From Prunella strophiata (Eukaryota; Chordata; Aves; Passeriformes; Prunellidae): a stretch of DNA of 64,000 nucleotides. The translations under genes were made by a program, and so were the position numbers. Of this stretch, positions 26,714-41,059 are shown piece after piece. The notes beneath the pieces are model-generated. The model was given only the letters and a program-made list of their open reading frames with translations, was not told where the DNA came from and did not search any database. Within the stretch, counting starts at the first letter, position 1. The number at the start of each line of letters is the position of its first letter. The stretch lies in assembly GCA_036583965.1 (NCBI GenBank), contig JAZBQD010000001.1, forward strand, positions 25,516,597 through 25,580,596, in the 5' to 3' direction.

Positions 26714-29700
26714 AAGAAAAGCAGTCTAAGCTAGAGAGATTGCAGGTCAGCAACATCCACACTAAAGTTACATTACCATATTCACCTGCAAAGCAACTCC
26801 AGCTGGCTGAATACAGAAAGGTGCTCCCACTGCAGGAACAGAGTGGGCAAGTAAAATAACCTGTTTCATGTATTTAGCTATCACATAGATTCACACAGTA
26901 CATGACCCAAAACAGGCAGTGAGGGCAAGCTACAGCTAAACATGGGAAACAAAGAGGGAGAATTGCATGAGAAAAGAACACAGAGGGAAATATGACATCC
27001 TAAGGTCCACTACTCCTCCAGTGGACTATAAGAAATTCTTCAGAGAGCTTCTAGAGCTGCTGATTAGCATTCTGTCCAAGTTATCCCAACTGTAAAACCT
27101 GACACCTAACCTTTGAAGTTGAAAATACAGATCTAAATGTCTGCAGATTAAAGTGTGCAATAAATGTAGCCAATCATCTTTTTTCTTAATGTGACAGTTA
27201 ATATGAAAACATAGAACACAGCTGATGTAGAAATTTAGACTTTGTAACCTTCACAACTGAAGGTTCACTAGGCTTACAGCATTACAAGGTTTTGCTTAAG
27301 AGGCCATGACCAAACTTACATTTTATTCACAGTTCTTCTGAAAAGTAAAACCAGAAAACATTACAGGACTACTTCTTGCAAGTCTTCACCAGCCAGACAT
27401 CTGTTACATTTAAAGGGGCTCTCATTCCTGCCTTGTGCAAGCAACCAAAAACAAAACAAAGAACCAAACAGACTGATCCAGACTTTCAACCTTCTCAAAC
27501 CATTATGACAAAGATGGGTCCAGGATCATTATCTATTTTTTTCTTCTGGTAAGAAGTGCTCCTGTACTCTTCTGCTTCCAAAAAGAACAATTCACACTTC
27601 TGCACATTCAAACATGAAGAAGCACCCAGACAGAAACTGAATGGACAACCAGGATGAAACAGAAAACCAAAGCCCAAACATATCTCAAACTTAGGCTGCT
27701 AAGCAAGGCATATTGTTGTCTTTCTCCTGTTCTTCTTGTTTCTTATAGAGAGCAAAAGGAAAGGCAGTACCTCTTCCTCCAGCTCAACAGAGAGAAAAGC
27801 TTAGTCAATTAAAAAAAGGTGACAATGTTCATTCCTGAGTACTAATTTCCACACTGGTGGCACACCATCCTTGGATCACCAAGAGTTTTCCTTTTAACAT
27901 TTGATTCTTTGACTCCCTCCCCTTCTTTGTCTGTGAAAAGTATTTTTAATGACTATTAATGCATACAATCCACAGAGTAAAGAGCAGAGGTTCCAAATCT
28001 GGACTGTTGCTGTCCTGGAGCATACCTAACCCCTATTGACACAGCAAGTGCATGACATTTCCCCCTTACCAACTCCAGTCACAGGATCTGTACCTTCTTG
28101 ACTGTTTTGATAACGCCTGAAGCTCCTTGCAGCAAAAGCCATTCTCCTCAATGAGCCAAGTTTAGGAACTAAAATTTAAAAAATTAACAATGAGAGCCCT
28201 GAGAAAGAGAAAATAATTCCATTCCATCCTGACATTTTTGCTGCTGTTGGGAATCAATTTAATCTATGAGAGCAGAATTTAATTAGTCATATCACTCGTC
28301 TTAGCTGACGGCTACTCAAGACTGCCACACTCAACCTCAAACCAACTTTTAAGAATTATATGTACATCTCAGTATTTTTTCCTATCATTTATTGAAGTGA
28401 CTTAGGTAAAGAGCTGCTTTCCTCACATACAGTGGGATTAAGTCTCATAAACACAGCAATTATAGCTCTGAACTGAAGGCGGAAAGGAGGTAGGTTGAGA
28501 ACTGAACCAATGGCTTCTTTTCCCCAACTTAATGGTGCCAACTGGAACAAAATTCATCTATCAAGCATTAAGAAAAACTTATATGTTAACTTCCAGAATA
28601 ATATTTCCCACTGAAGCCTTTGAGGCTCCACTCATTTTATAAATCATGGAGAGATGAAGTTCATTCATTGAGGAGGTGATCATGGTACTGCTCATCTGTC
28701 TCTCCCATTAGAGACCACCTTATGTAGCAGCTTTGATATTTCAACTTATGTTCTGAGAAATATCTCCTAGCATGAGAAACTTGAAACTGCACCTTGAACT
28801 CTGCTTTCACAAATAAATAAGTATTCAAGCCATGCACGGCACCAACTTATCTCTTTTACATTTCGAGCATTTTCTGGGTGTTGGTTGTAACTCCTAAAGT
28901 GAGTCAGTGAGAACACTGTTGGGAAGTTTCTTTCTCACATAAGTAAAGCAAGTGACAGAGAACAATTCAGGGAGCTGGAAAGTGGTGAGAATAAACCTGG
29001 CAGGTCTAACTTACCCCCACAGGAATGCTGTTTGATAGCAGCTGGATCTGTAGTGATCATATTTAGTTTGCTTGCACTGCAGTTAAAGGTGTGGCTGTAG
29101 CTCTCAGTCATATGTGAACCAGCTTTCAAATTAAAAACTCTAATACCAATTATGCTGTGACCAAGACAGACCAGCTGGAAAGAACCATGCTAAAGAAGCA
29201 GGGCACTGAGACCTCAGGTTTGTGTTGCTCTTGGTATCTGAGCTAATCACATAAAAAAACTGGATGCGCTTTTAAAAGCTGTGGTACCAAAAATCCTACT
29301 TCAAAGAGCATTTCTAGAAACATAGAGCCTTTCCCAGCCATTCAAAAAAAAATGCATTACAACTAACTTACCACATCAAACAAGTTCATCTAGTGGATCT
29401 TAATATATATATAATAATTAGAATCACCTGAGCATTAACTGATTTTAATGCTGTCCCATTTCTGGAATGGAGGCAGAGGGGGATTTGTCAGGAGTAGCTC
29501 CTCACAGCAGGCTCTCTTCTGCTGCCTTCCAGGCTGACAGCTCCTTGGCTCCTGGCTCCTTAACCCACAATTGTACCTGTTATTGTGTAAAAGTTTTCTC
29601 TATTTCTGGTGATTGCATGGGTGGATGACAACTTTTTCCTTCTGAGTCATTTATTTTTCCTTGGGCCTTTAAACTGCTCCTTTACAGTATAATCAGTCTC

Positions 29701-30079
29701 AGGAAATGACTAGTAATTACCTTGTTAAAATACACTTTTTCCAATAAAATAACTTTTGAGTATAGGCTGTCCAAAACCTAACTTTGCAGAAAACACCAAG
29801 CTTACTCCATTTCCTTCTGTACTCTGAGTGGAAAAGAGGGGCAATCCTATTTTTATATTTTTTTTTCACTATATATTTACCCTAATTAGAGGAGCTTTCC
29901 CCCTTTCTACCCCTCTCTCTGGGCTCTGGTCTGGAAGGCCAAGGTGTTTCAGTGATGTCAAGTTCCCTCAGACTGTAAATAAGAAATTATGTCCTTCATA
30001 GAAAAAAATTAGCGAAAATATTCTTCACAAAAAATGATTGCCATTGGTTTCCTAACTGTAACTTCTTCTGCATGTATTT

Positions 30080-30344
30080 ACCAGAGCACACAGTGACAGG
30101 ACAAGGGGGAAAGCTTCTCATTGAGAGCAGCTTTAGAGAAGATATTAGGAAATAATTCTTTACTGTGAGGATGTGAGACTCTGGAACAAATTGCCCAGAG
30201 AAGTTATGGGTGCCCCCCAATCCCAGGCAGTGTTCAAGGGCCAGGTTGGATGGGGTTCTGAGGGGAAGGTGTCCCTGCCAATGGCAGGTGGGTTGGAACC
30301 AGATGTTCTTTGAGGTGCCCTTCCAACCCAAACCATTCTGCTAC
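30080..30344 (+). mobile_element. CR1 LINE, 5'-truncated 3' end
   Basis: This matches the typical avian CR1 3' end in order: 'cagtgacaggacaaggggg', then 'gatattaggaaataattctt', 'ttgcccagagaagttatggg', 'gttcaagggccaggttggat' and 'cttccaacccaaaccattct'. CR1 elements are non-LTR retrotransposons that usually insert 5'-truncated and end in short ATTCTATG-like repeats instead of poly-A. Here the tail has decayed to 'attctgctactcc'. The copy is on the plus strand, antisense to GRID1. The 5' edge is approximate and the subfamily was not determined. Confidence 0.92.
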
Positions 30345-31123
30345 TCCATGTCTTCTCTCAAAGTCCACTGATGTGTAGGCATGAAATTAAAGGATGCTAT
30401 TGCTGCCACATCACTCTAAAAAACAAAAACACTTCAGCATTATACCTCAGTATTCAGGTCCAGAGTCTTACTTGAAAATAAATATATTTATACACATAGA
30501 GTGGGATCTTGGGATTTCCTGAGGCTTCTCTCAGATAGTGTGACTCACAAAGCACCTCACTGCCTCAGTGCAGAAATCACAACACACTACAGAGGATCCA
30601 CAGAATTATTAAAGTATTTGTACTGCATTATTGCTAGAAATCTCAACACTGATTTGACTCATTTTTTACAGTATCAGCAGACTAGTTTTGACTGTGAATG
30701 TCAATACTCAGAAGCAGGTAAGTAATATAGGCAAATTGTAGAAGACAACACATGAGATGGCAGAGGGAAAAATCAATTTACAATGATTCTTCTAATATTA
30801 TATTCTACAAACTAAGTTCTCTCTTTCGTGTTCTCTATTTTCATTTTTTATCAAAGGCTTCCTTCTCCTAGCTAGTAATTAGCAGACAACTTGGTTCCAA
30901 ACAGTTTTAAGGAATTGTATTCTTTAAAGGACACAGCCCCATTGATATGGCAGTTATAATTTCATCTCATAGTGAAGGCAACATCCTCAGGCAGTCCTTT
31001 GGGACACCCTTTTCAACACATGCCTAGCCTACTACTTCATGCTTACCCTGGTTTGGGGGTTTTGTTTGTTTTTAACACTGAGGCGATCACATCAAAGGGA
31101 TTGGGCACTACTGCAGTTTCATA

Positions 31124-31183
31124 TCTTAATAGTCTTATTAATTAAGTCTTAATAGTCTTAATCAAGTCTAATAGTCTTTTTAT
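31124..31183. repeat. Degenerate tandem repeat, unit about 20 bp, three copies
   Basis: Three successive units begin 'tcttaatagtcttatt', 'tcttaatagtcttaat' and 'tctaatagtcttttta', with 'aatcaag'-type ends between them. Unit length drifts (23, 20 and about 18 bases). This is a decayed minisatellite-like tract. Confidence 0.8.
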
Positions 31184-33239
31184 CTTAAATCAAGTAACCA
31201 ATACTTGATCAGCTTCACAGAGTTACGAGGAGAAAGTTTTCAACAGTTTTCAAATCCAGCAGGTGAGAAACAACCACAGCAAATCTGATCTGAGCTGACG
31301 TGGCACACCAGTTACAGACACGAAACACATAGGTTTCTCAAGGAAAGGCAGAGCACTCCTGCCCTCTGGAAATGACCTCTAGAGATTAGGTGATCTTTCA
31401 TTCTCTGGCAATACATTTTGTCTCCTTACGCTGTAATTTGAGAACTGTCAAGGAATCCACCACTGAATGATCTTATTGACAACAAGTTAACAGCCAAGAC
31501 TGATGGTCAGGTGTCAAACAGCCTCAGTAAAGTGCTCTGCTACAGGCAGAAGCACATGAGTCAGACCCAGTCCAAATTTTGGGATTCTCTATTGAGAATA
31601 AACAAACATCTCCCAGCTCATCAGAATACCTTTGAATCTGCTTTTATCCACAGTAATTATTGGTTTTCACAGGACAAACAAACTTAATGCCTACAAAAAA
31701 CTGAGGACCACCCAAGTTTTTCCTAATAAAGATTTATAAAAATTTCTGAAAAAAACATAAAAGTATGAGAAAGTTGAACAAACACATCAAATCATATTGC
31801 TTATAAATACATTCACATGTATATGCAGGTTCATATAAATAATCAAAAAATTCCTCAAATACACTTTAGAAAATATCTATGTGGCTACCGAACTTTAACC
31901 AAATTTAAAATAACTGAAAAACTGAAAATCAAAGGAAATGGTTCTCTAAAGGTATGGAAAAACTAGGAATATTTCTAAACAAAAACAATTTTCAAGTACT
32001 TTTTAAAAACTGGAAAACAAAAGGCGTAAAATAAATAATCCTTTGTAGTCAACACTTTCTGTTAATGTTCAGTCTATGCTAATTAGTAATTAAAACAATT
32101 GAAACTGGAATGTCCAAACTGGAAACGAAAACTTGAACTCATACAAAGAAAACACATTTCCTTCTCGATTTGTTTTTTTGGCTTTTTTGAGGAGCAAATA
32201 TTCCAAACTCGGCAGAAATACATTGCCATGTCTGTAGAAAGGGAAGCAGGCCAAGGTTTAATGTCTTATCTTTCATAAATACTTCAAGTTCTACTCCTGT
32301 ATAACAATATGAATTTTCTCATTAAAATTTAGAGTAAAAAAACGAGCTCCTGATGTAGAAGTCTAGCTGAACTAGCTCCCTAAACAGAGCTGTTTTTCTA
32401 AGGCTGGAGATTATTAGCATTTTATTAGTAAAGATAATAAGGGTTTGATATATGGAAAGGGCTTTTCAATAAATACAAGGGTTAAAGGAAATAAGGAAGC
32501 AAAATTATGTCAAAATGTTGGTAAAGTGTGCACAAAGTGACTAAAGAGATCAGTGTGCTGATTGGAGCTGTGCAGTGCTGAAACACAAAGTGCTGCCTGT
32601 CAACAAACAGAAAACTACACAGAAATAGTTACAGAGATAAAAGTAAACACTTTCCATTTATGTTTCAATTTAACATTTCAAAAATACAGAAAAACTCTAG
32701 AGATAAAGCAAGATGTCTGCCTTCAAAACACCACTAATCATTACTGCTGTTCTGGGAAGGTCAACATCCAAAAAAAAAAAGCATCTGCATATTAAATTTA
32801 TTTGGCCTTTTTTCCCAAGTGTTTTCAGAAACACTTATTTTCAGAAAGAGAGCATGCATCAGAAATAGTGTTTACCTCTAAAGATGAAAACTGCATCTAT
32901 TGAAACACTTTATTGCATACACCGACTTAAAATGTCCCAAAATAAATCAAAAATGAAGTAAAATACAAGCATTTTTATATTTTGAACTCATTATCAAGGT
33001 ATTAAATGTTTTTCTTCATAGACCAAAGAGGCCCAACTACCCCAAGTCAGCAGCAGGTCGATATTGTCCCAGTAAAACCAGCATTTCTGGAGTCTCCTCT
33101 CCTTGCTAATGTCTGAAGATACCAGTGTCCCTGTAAGTCTCATGGACAGGAATTACTATGAAAAACTATTTCTCACCTTTGTGAAAGAAAAATATTAACA
33201 ATTTTCAAGACATTTTTCAGCACAGAAATTACCCAGATC

Positions 33240-33720
33240 TCAATCATTGTGCAACACATTGCAGCTGTTTTCTCACCAGCCCTGACTTGCAAGAACTATT
33301 ACTGATGTGGAGACGTGTCCTGTACAAAGCCCCAGCCCCAGGCATGGTTACCACTGTGAAACTGGAGAGCAGAACAGATCCATTTGTGCTGGCCTTGTGC
33401 ACTGAATCCATGCAACTCAGCAATCTGTGACAGAGGAGAGAAGAGCTATGGGAAAGGGACCCCTTTTTTAACCAAGATCTAAAGCCATTTTCCCACAACC
33501 TGGTCCCTGCCATTTGGGTCTCCCAGGACTCCTTCTGGAGCATTGTGACACTGCCCACAGCCCAGCCTGTGCCAGTGCCAAACCCTTTCCCCAGCACTGG
33601 AGCCTGAAGCAGAGTGCTGTCAGCAGTGGTATCCCATCTTTTATTCCCAGGGAATTTAAGCATCCCCCACTGTCCAGGGACGATGCTGTTAAGAACATCC
33701 TAACAAACCATCCTCCATAG
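33240..33720. other. GC-richer patch, no gene recognised
   Basis: Frames of 139 and 76 codons (minus) and 68 codons (plus) overlap here. None has a recognisable motif, splice context or neighbour. Composition explains them. Confidence 0.35.
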
Positions 33721-33834
33721 TGCTATGAAACAATTCCAAGCCCAATACACTCTCAAAATCAGCAGACATAAAAATAACAACCCTACTCTCCTGCTGTCCC
33801 TTCTTCCCCCCTTTTACTAAGAGACATATTCAGG

Positions 33835-33850
33835 AAAAAAAAAAAAAAAA
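33835..33850. repeat. A16 homopolymer
   Basis: An A run following 'cagg', with no associated element recognised. Confidence 0.9.
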
Positions 33851-35537
33851 TCTTTAATCATGAGAAGAAAATAGGAAGATTAATTAAACACTTTGCTATC
33901 TATGCCTATCCCATTCTCAAAAGACAACAATGACTTTCATGCAGGACTCCTCTAGGTGTAAACATATTAAAATTTCAATCATCAGTATACAAGGGCATTA
34001 GAGAAAAAGAGCATTACCTAAGGCAGAATTACCTCCCAGTCATAATGTTTGCCATATAAGCATCTGGGTACAATGAAACAGAGACCAAAACAATGGGAAC
34101 TCAAAATTAATATGGCAGGATAGGACTGAGATTATGCAATTATTACCATTTTAATACACACTGGAAAGCAGAAACAAGCTCTCAATTATCAAAATGTCTC
34201 AGGGAGTGGGAACTAGCATTGAAAGCCTCACTACTGTATTACAATTACATCTCTTCAGGCCTGCATACCTTTTGTCACTTGCCTTAATAGCAATATCAAA
34301 CACTACAAATGACAGAAATAAAATTGTGGAGGGCTTTATTATCAATCATTTTAAGCTTCCAACAGTAAACAAGAGTGTTTCAAGCAGAAAGACCAGTGCA
34401 GCAAAGCAAATGTCTCTCCATGGTCTACCAAGCTCTACATATGGACATTCAGGTTGAAGTCCTTCAAAATGTGATTAAATACACACTAAAATATTCTATG
34501 CTCTCAATTTCAAACATCTTAACATCACATCTAATTTTTATCTTTTAATTTAACCTAGGAGATATGGTAATCTTTAAAAAGAAGTTGAATTTGTCCTTGA
34601 GACAAGTCCTTCAGGTAATTTTACTTCAGTATCATGTAAGTCAGACCATATTTTACCTTGACTATCGTCAGGATTTACAGCCAACCATCTCCAATATTTA
34701 TCAGCTTGCCTGACTTTAATTATAATATGCATGGAGCTAATGGAGCTAACTTCCAACACCACATCTATCAGGCTCAGTTCTCAGAAGCTCTCAGCAAAGC
34801 CCAAGCACAGATGCTAACTCGGGTAACGTGGATTTCCTTGCAGCTCCCAGTTTGCTCATCCATTAATAACAGAGTGTTGACTGAGCAGGGGGATGGCGGG
34901 GACAAGACACTTCATACATCCAGCGTGTGGTGAAGGCAGCATTACCTCAGGAAGCCCCTGACAACAGACTGCCTGGCACACTGTGTGGTGTGATGGAAAT
35001 CTCACACTTTCCATCTGAAATACCAGAGAAAGAGAAGGAAAAGCAGGAAGAGAAGAAAATACCAAGAGGTGGTCAGCTCAAAGCACTCAAACACACAAAC
35101 TCCACTGGGTATGCCACATATTTGGTGTTCACAAATCAACATCACATTACCTACAAATCCTGACCGTGCCAAAATCACTCACTCTTCAGGACAGACCAAA
35201 CACAACAAATTAAATCTGAAAAGCAAAATGGTAAACAAAGGTAACAGGGTTACCTGGAAACTAAGTTGTAACTTCAAGCCCTTTATAGCTCTAACAACTA
35301 CAGGCAGGATTCATTACCAGTGGGTTCTGTGCTGGTTTTTTAACATGTGCACTTGCAAAGACAATGCACACACCTCACATTTGTGCTGTGTGCACACAGA
35401 GAAAGTAGCACAAGGCATTGTGCAGTTTCAGTGAAGGTGTGTTCCTATAAAGACTGAGTGCTATGCATTAGTTCCTACCCTCCAACTTTATAAAACTGAC
35501 TTGTCTGGGAGCCTGAAAAGCTGGATGTTGATTTGCA

Positions 35538-35572
35538 AAAAAAAAAAAAACAAAAAAACAAAATCCACAAAA
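35538..35572. repeat. A-rich CAAAAA-type tract
   Basis: Runs of 7-14 A's broken by single C's and one 'tcc'. This is simple low-complexity sequence. Confidence 0.85.
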
Positions 35573-38500
35573 AAACAATCCCAAGAAATTTGTAATTTTT
35601 TTCCCAGAAAAAACACCTTTTTTCATGTGTCTAAATGGTACCAAACCAAACTCCTACTTCTACAAGTTGGGGTTTTTTGGTATTTATGCTACTTCCATAT
35701 TTAAAGCTCAATTTCTAATTAGAGGTTCCAGATAAGTGACATTCATCAAGACAAGCATGAACTATCTTTGCTCTTCATTTACACATTTGTACACATATAT
35801 GCACACATAGGTAGAGTAATAAGTGACAACACTTGGTGTCAGCATGAGGACATGACTACAAACACAAAAAATGCCCCCTGAAATAGTCTCAGCACATATG
35901 TTCATGAGCATTTTTCTCCTACCCTTTACATCACCAATCAGTCTCAGCAGTGGGTGGGACAGCTGTAAGGACAGACATGCCAAATCAACAGAGCTCTCCC
36001 AAAAAGCTGGCTCTGCTTTATTAGCTGCCATGCCACCATACAGACAGCTGTTGTGTAGACTGCAGGGGAAGGAAGACAACCAGCTCCTGATTAGCCCCCA
36101 GTTAATGTTGCCCAAATGACTCCACAGCTCTTCCCACTGTGAGGGCAAGCTCAGAAGCAAAGGACAGAATAATAACCCAGTCCTCACAACTTGCATTCCA
36201 GTGAAGCCTCAGAAGCAGCATGATTACAGAGGGAGGAAGGCAAATCATTTCCAAGCTCTGACTTGCAGCCTCAGCAAGTAAAGTGAGACATAAACTTCAG
36301 TGCATAGTGTGGCAGTAGTTATGGCTTTTTACCAATTACCTCTAATAGGGATGGTTCCGTTTCCCCATTGCTGTGTGAAGCAAGGAGAGAGACAAAGCCT
36401 GTACCTTAAATAGAAACACTAACTGCAAAGTGCATGGCTGTCAGATGAACCACAAATGAACACAGAAGCCACTTCAGACTTAATAAATACTGATCTCACT
36501 TCCTCACCCTCAATACAAGGAGAACAAAACTGCCTGCGAGTACAGGAGGCCCCTCCTGAAGCTCGTAGTTCAGAAAAAAAATCCCCATTGGTTCAATAAT
36601 CTCTTGCCTAATTAAGCCCTTTGGGTCAAGGTGCCAAAGAGAGGAGGAAGTGCCTTCTCCAACAGGCATGAGAACAAATACAACCCCTATTATCAATCAA
36701 TACTCAGAACTTCTTTTCAAAACTGATGACAAAGTGGGGCACACCACCTTTTCTTTGAAAGGATTCACATGAAAAGTGTGAACAACTAGATTTTGGTTTG
36801 CCTTCTGTTACTGACATTTTTGCAAGAAACATTAAGGGGTGGGACTTCAGCCCAACCCTCATCACAGCCATTAACCTCATTTGTGATAAATGTTCGCCAT
36901 TTTTAAAAAAGCAAACAAGTCTAAACCACACACACAACCTGAACATTTTGAACAGAAAAGCTGTGGAAAAGCCACAAGGATGTGAACACTGCTTGCTGCT
37001 GCAAACCACGTGGTAACTGGAAGGTTATGGGCCACAAGTGTAAACCTGACTGACAGGTTAAACTGATGTATGGAAGAGTCCCTTAAATTTTAGTCAAATT
37101 AAGTCTTGTCACATTTCTTTAAAAGGTCTTGGTAAAAATGTATTCAAAAGGCAAAACAATCTGTAGACAAAGCTCTTGAGTTTGCTTTAAAAGCCAATGA
37201 AAATTGGTCATCTCCCAATGACAACTAAAATTCCAACTACTTCTCCTTGGCAATTGAAGTTCAAAGCATAGAGGTTAAGAACTTCTGTGGTCTTTAAGTT
37301 TAACAACTATTTGGCCTTAATTTTATTGTAAACATATGATATTTCATATAAGTCAGTCAAGTTCTGTAAGAGACTCCCACCATGAGACAGGCTGTGGGCA
37401 GAGTCTGGTGTCTGACAACATGGCTACATCCTACACAAGATTTTCTAATGAAAAATTCACTTGTGGATGCATTAACATGTTTCAAAAAAAAATAAACTAG
37501 CAATTACCATCACACATTACCACTTCTATACAATTACCACAGTAATTAACAGCAATGAACATTAAATGTTTAAAATACTTCTTTCAGATCATTATCAGTC
37601 TTTCTTTTTTCCTTTAAATAAATATATTTTCCCCTAACACCACAGCTCTTTAACACATAAAGAATTAGCTAAATAGAAAGCAGCCATCCTCCCACCCAAG
37701 ACATATGGGAAAACAAAGCTATTTGCATATATCCCCACAGGTCTCCTTTTGCTTGCCAATTTCCAGTCCTTAAACCATTATTAAGGGAAAAAAAACATTT
37801 AGCTGCTTGTTTTGGTTAGTCTGTTCTGCTAAAGATAATACTCAAATCAATATTTTTTATCATTTTTTTTTTCAGTTAGATTGGTAACACAAATAAGAAC
37901 ATTCAGGAGCATGTTGATCTAAACAGCTCCAAAATCACTCTCTCTCACATGCAAAAACCATAGGTATTCTTACCTCCTCATTTTCTAATCAATCCATGAT
38001 AAAAAACATTGTCTCTACAGATTTCTGCTGAAGCAATACTTGAAAAGCAGCAGTGACCACAACTAGGAGGAAATTCAACTAGGCTTTTTGTTTTCTAAAC
38101 AATCATTCAGAATCCCCAAATGACTGTCTAACACTGAACTTTCATCATTATTAAAAAAATAGATATCTAATTAGCTACTGTTTTGCTAGACAGCAAGGGT
38201 AATCCTTCTTCATATACTAATATTAAAAACCTGGTATGAAAATGCAATTCTCTCCTGCAAAGGGTCAGAGCTCCTCAAATACTCCCCCCTGCCTGAGGTG
38301 ATTATTAGTTTCGTAAGGATGTTCCTTTACCTCAGGTGGCACTGCCAGCCCCTCTGCAGCAGAAGGGTCTCAAATTGGTTTGGCTTTATTATAAAGTGAT
38401 TAATAAATTTCATGAAGTCTCAAGCAAAGGAAAAGTCCATCTGCAGAGGAATTTAAAAATGTGAACAAGAAAAGTTAGGATTTTGCATTAACCATGATTA

Positions 38501-41059
38501 AATTCAAATATTTTTAGCAGATCCTAAACCATCACAATAACTACTGCAGACTCAGGTTTTTAGAACTCTAGTAGAGATGGCTTACTCCATTCCAATCCAT
38601 GATACAATATAAGAATAACAACAAATCTTCCTGACATCAGCAGAGGAAGGTGAAACACAGAAGGTTAATTGGCACACAAAAGGGATTAAACAGTGGAACA
38701 CTGGGAACAAACCCTTTCCTGATGAGCAGCAGCACTCACTAGTCCTGTGACTTTGTGTCTGATGTTTGGAATACCTCATGTTTAACAAGGTCTGATTAAA
38801 GCTTTTAGTACCCTTGGATACTCTGCAAGACCCCTTTCTTCTGGAAAGCCCTGGTGTCAAAACTAAGCAAGCACCTGCTGCTGCTGGGTTGATTCTTTGC
38901 TGCCTAAGAGTCTGCAATCAAGTTCACAGTGCAACCTTTTGCACAGCAGAAGTTTGGAGCTCTCTCTTGCCTTGATCACCTTTATTTCCTAAACATACAG
39001 AATTTAGAAACACATCTGGATTTCAAGGAGACTCTTCACTCATTTTTCAGGTTAGTGGCACTTCAGAGCTCTTACATAATTTGAGAAAAAGTAATGAATT
39101 TTTCAAATTTATTCTTCAAACCAGCTCAGTCCAGATTCTTTAACTTAAAAAAGAAAACAGATCTCAGTCTTAAAAACAAAGTTCCTTGTCTCCTTTCCCC
39201 CCAAAAGTGAAGCTTTTAGCTAATTTTTACCCTGGTGATTTTTTTAAAATAAAATGCAGTGGCATTGCTGAATTAGTGAAATTAATCCCCTCTACCATCT
39301 TTACCACAGCTAAGCCCACAAAGGGAAACAGACAAATCTCATGGCTAACTTCATAATTTTCTATCTTGCCATCTTTTCCATCTTTCTGTCTTTACTAACT
39401 GGTTGGTTGTTTTTTTTGTTCAAGCACAGCACATTATAAACACCTTTCTGATGCATCTACCTGAAGAGACCATAAATGTCTTACTGTTCTCTGGCATAAC
39501 CAAAAAACATTCAAGACTTCTCTTACTCCTAATTTGCTAATTTTTTTGTCTAAACCAGATCCAAAGGGAACTGGCTAAATAACAGGAATCCAAACAGGAA
39601 GAGGATGGTCTGAGATTCCCCCCAAAAGCACTTTAACCCCTAGTGTCATCACTGCCATTACACCAATGTCACATCTCCCTGAAGCCAGTATGTGGTTACT
39701 GGGGGCTGCTGAACTTGCCAAACTCACTTGTCTCTGAGCTTGCAGGCTCTTCTTCTACCATAGTTTGGAATTTTCTTTCTTTCCAATGATTTAATTAGGA
39801 TTTGAGAGAAAGAAAACTTAAATACTCCTGTCATGAGCACTCAGTCAAACCCACTAATTGGCAAATAACCCAGCATTTTAAATGTTCCTCTTTGCTTGTC
39901 TCCCACCCTTCCCATTGCAAGGCTGCCCTTGTTATTCCTATTTTAGTACCATAATATATTATGTCACTTAATTACAGCTTGTCCAGACTTATATGGCTGC
40001 ACAAGATGGGAGAGAATAAAAGATATACAGCACCACAAAGACTCCCACAGATACTTTATACAGCAAAGCCACAGTATGTCACCAAATGCTCCTTGCTAAA
40101 TAGGGAGAGTGCACTTTGGGTGGTCCAAACTACTTTTAAATAATTTGATGCACTTATATATGCTTTCATACATAAAGCAATCATTACAAAGCATCCCTTA
40201 ATGCAAAGCAACAGAGAAAATCTTCACTGAAAATAAAAACACACTGCTGTTCCTTCAGCCAAGATTTCTATTGCACCACAAGGGCCTGGTGGGGTGTCCA
40301 GTTAGGTGTTGGTGCTCAGGCTGTGCTGACTCATGAATACAATGCCAGAATTTGACCTTTAATTATTCTTCCACAGCAGGAGATATTAGCCCTATGACAA
40401 AAATAAATGACAGTTCCTTCCTGTAAAGATTCTGTCATTTGAAGGAGAAAGGTGATTATAGGGAAATGTTGGTCCTAGTTAATGGATTATTCCTTTCTTA
40501 ACAAAGTTCCCTTGACGTTATTATACAGCTTTTGGAAGATGAGATATGTCTTAATTCCTGTTAATGGCAATGTCAAATATTAATACAAGTGGGCCAAAGC
40601 AAAATTACTTTGAGAATTACTGAGGAACTGCATTAGGACAAGTGAGATCACTGGGGTATGGCCCGTTGTGCAAGGAAAGCATTTTGTACTTCAGGCACTG
40701 GATGTTGCTGGGATCTTTTGGTATAAACATAACAATTCTTCTATTGCACAGTTTCTGTATTTGCCTGACTCCCCATGCATGCTTTGCTAGAAGACACTTT
40801 GCTGTTGAAATAAGCAAAGGGTGGCCAGAAGCAGAGCAGAGGAAATCACTCTGACTTTGGAAATGAAATTCAAGCCAGCCATAACACACACCAGCACTAA
40901 ATCACTATCCTGAATTCCCCTGCTCATCTGCTATGCAACAGCTGAAGATTTATCCACCCACAGGTTTGATTCTTGCTGATGGATGAGGCAGGGTGGCCAT
41001 GGAGCAGGTGATCTTGAGTGACATCATTACAGGACTGCACAGCTGGTGACAAGTCTGGA

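Larger units (their letters stand above)
9321..30079. other. Intronic stretch, no gene seen
   Basis: This is ordinary low-CpG intron sequence. It holds a GC-richer patch at about 9.7-10.13 kb, an A28 run at 11472, a TA tract at 13930, an unexplained G-rich patch at 22.6-23.15 kb, homopolymers at 23212 and 26696 and an AAAC-rich tract at 25908. Open frames of 167 codons (19738-20241, minus) and 150 codons (21815-22267, plus) have no recognisable domain. I treat them as chance. Confidence 0.6.
30345..41059. other. Intronic stretch, no gene seen
   Basis: This lies between the two CR1 copies. It contains a degenerate tandem repeat at 31124, a GC-richer patch at 33.24-33.72 kb, an A16 run at 33835, a purine-rich tract at about 35023-35062 and an A-rich CAAAAA-like tract at 35538-35572. 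No coding sequence is supported. The longest frame (35762-36196, minus, 144 codons) resembles nothing I know. Confidence 0.6.
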
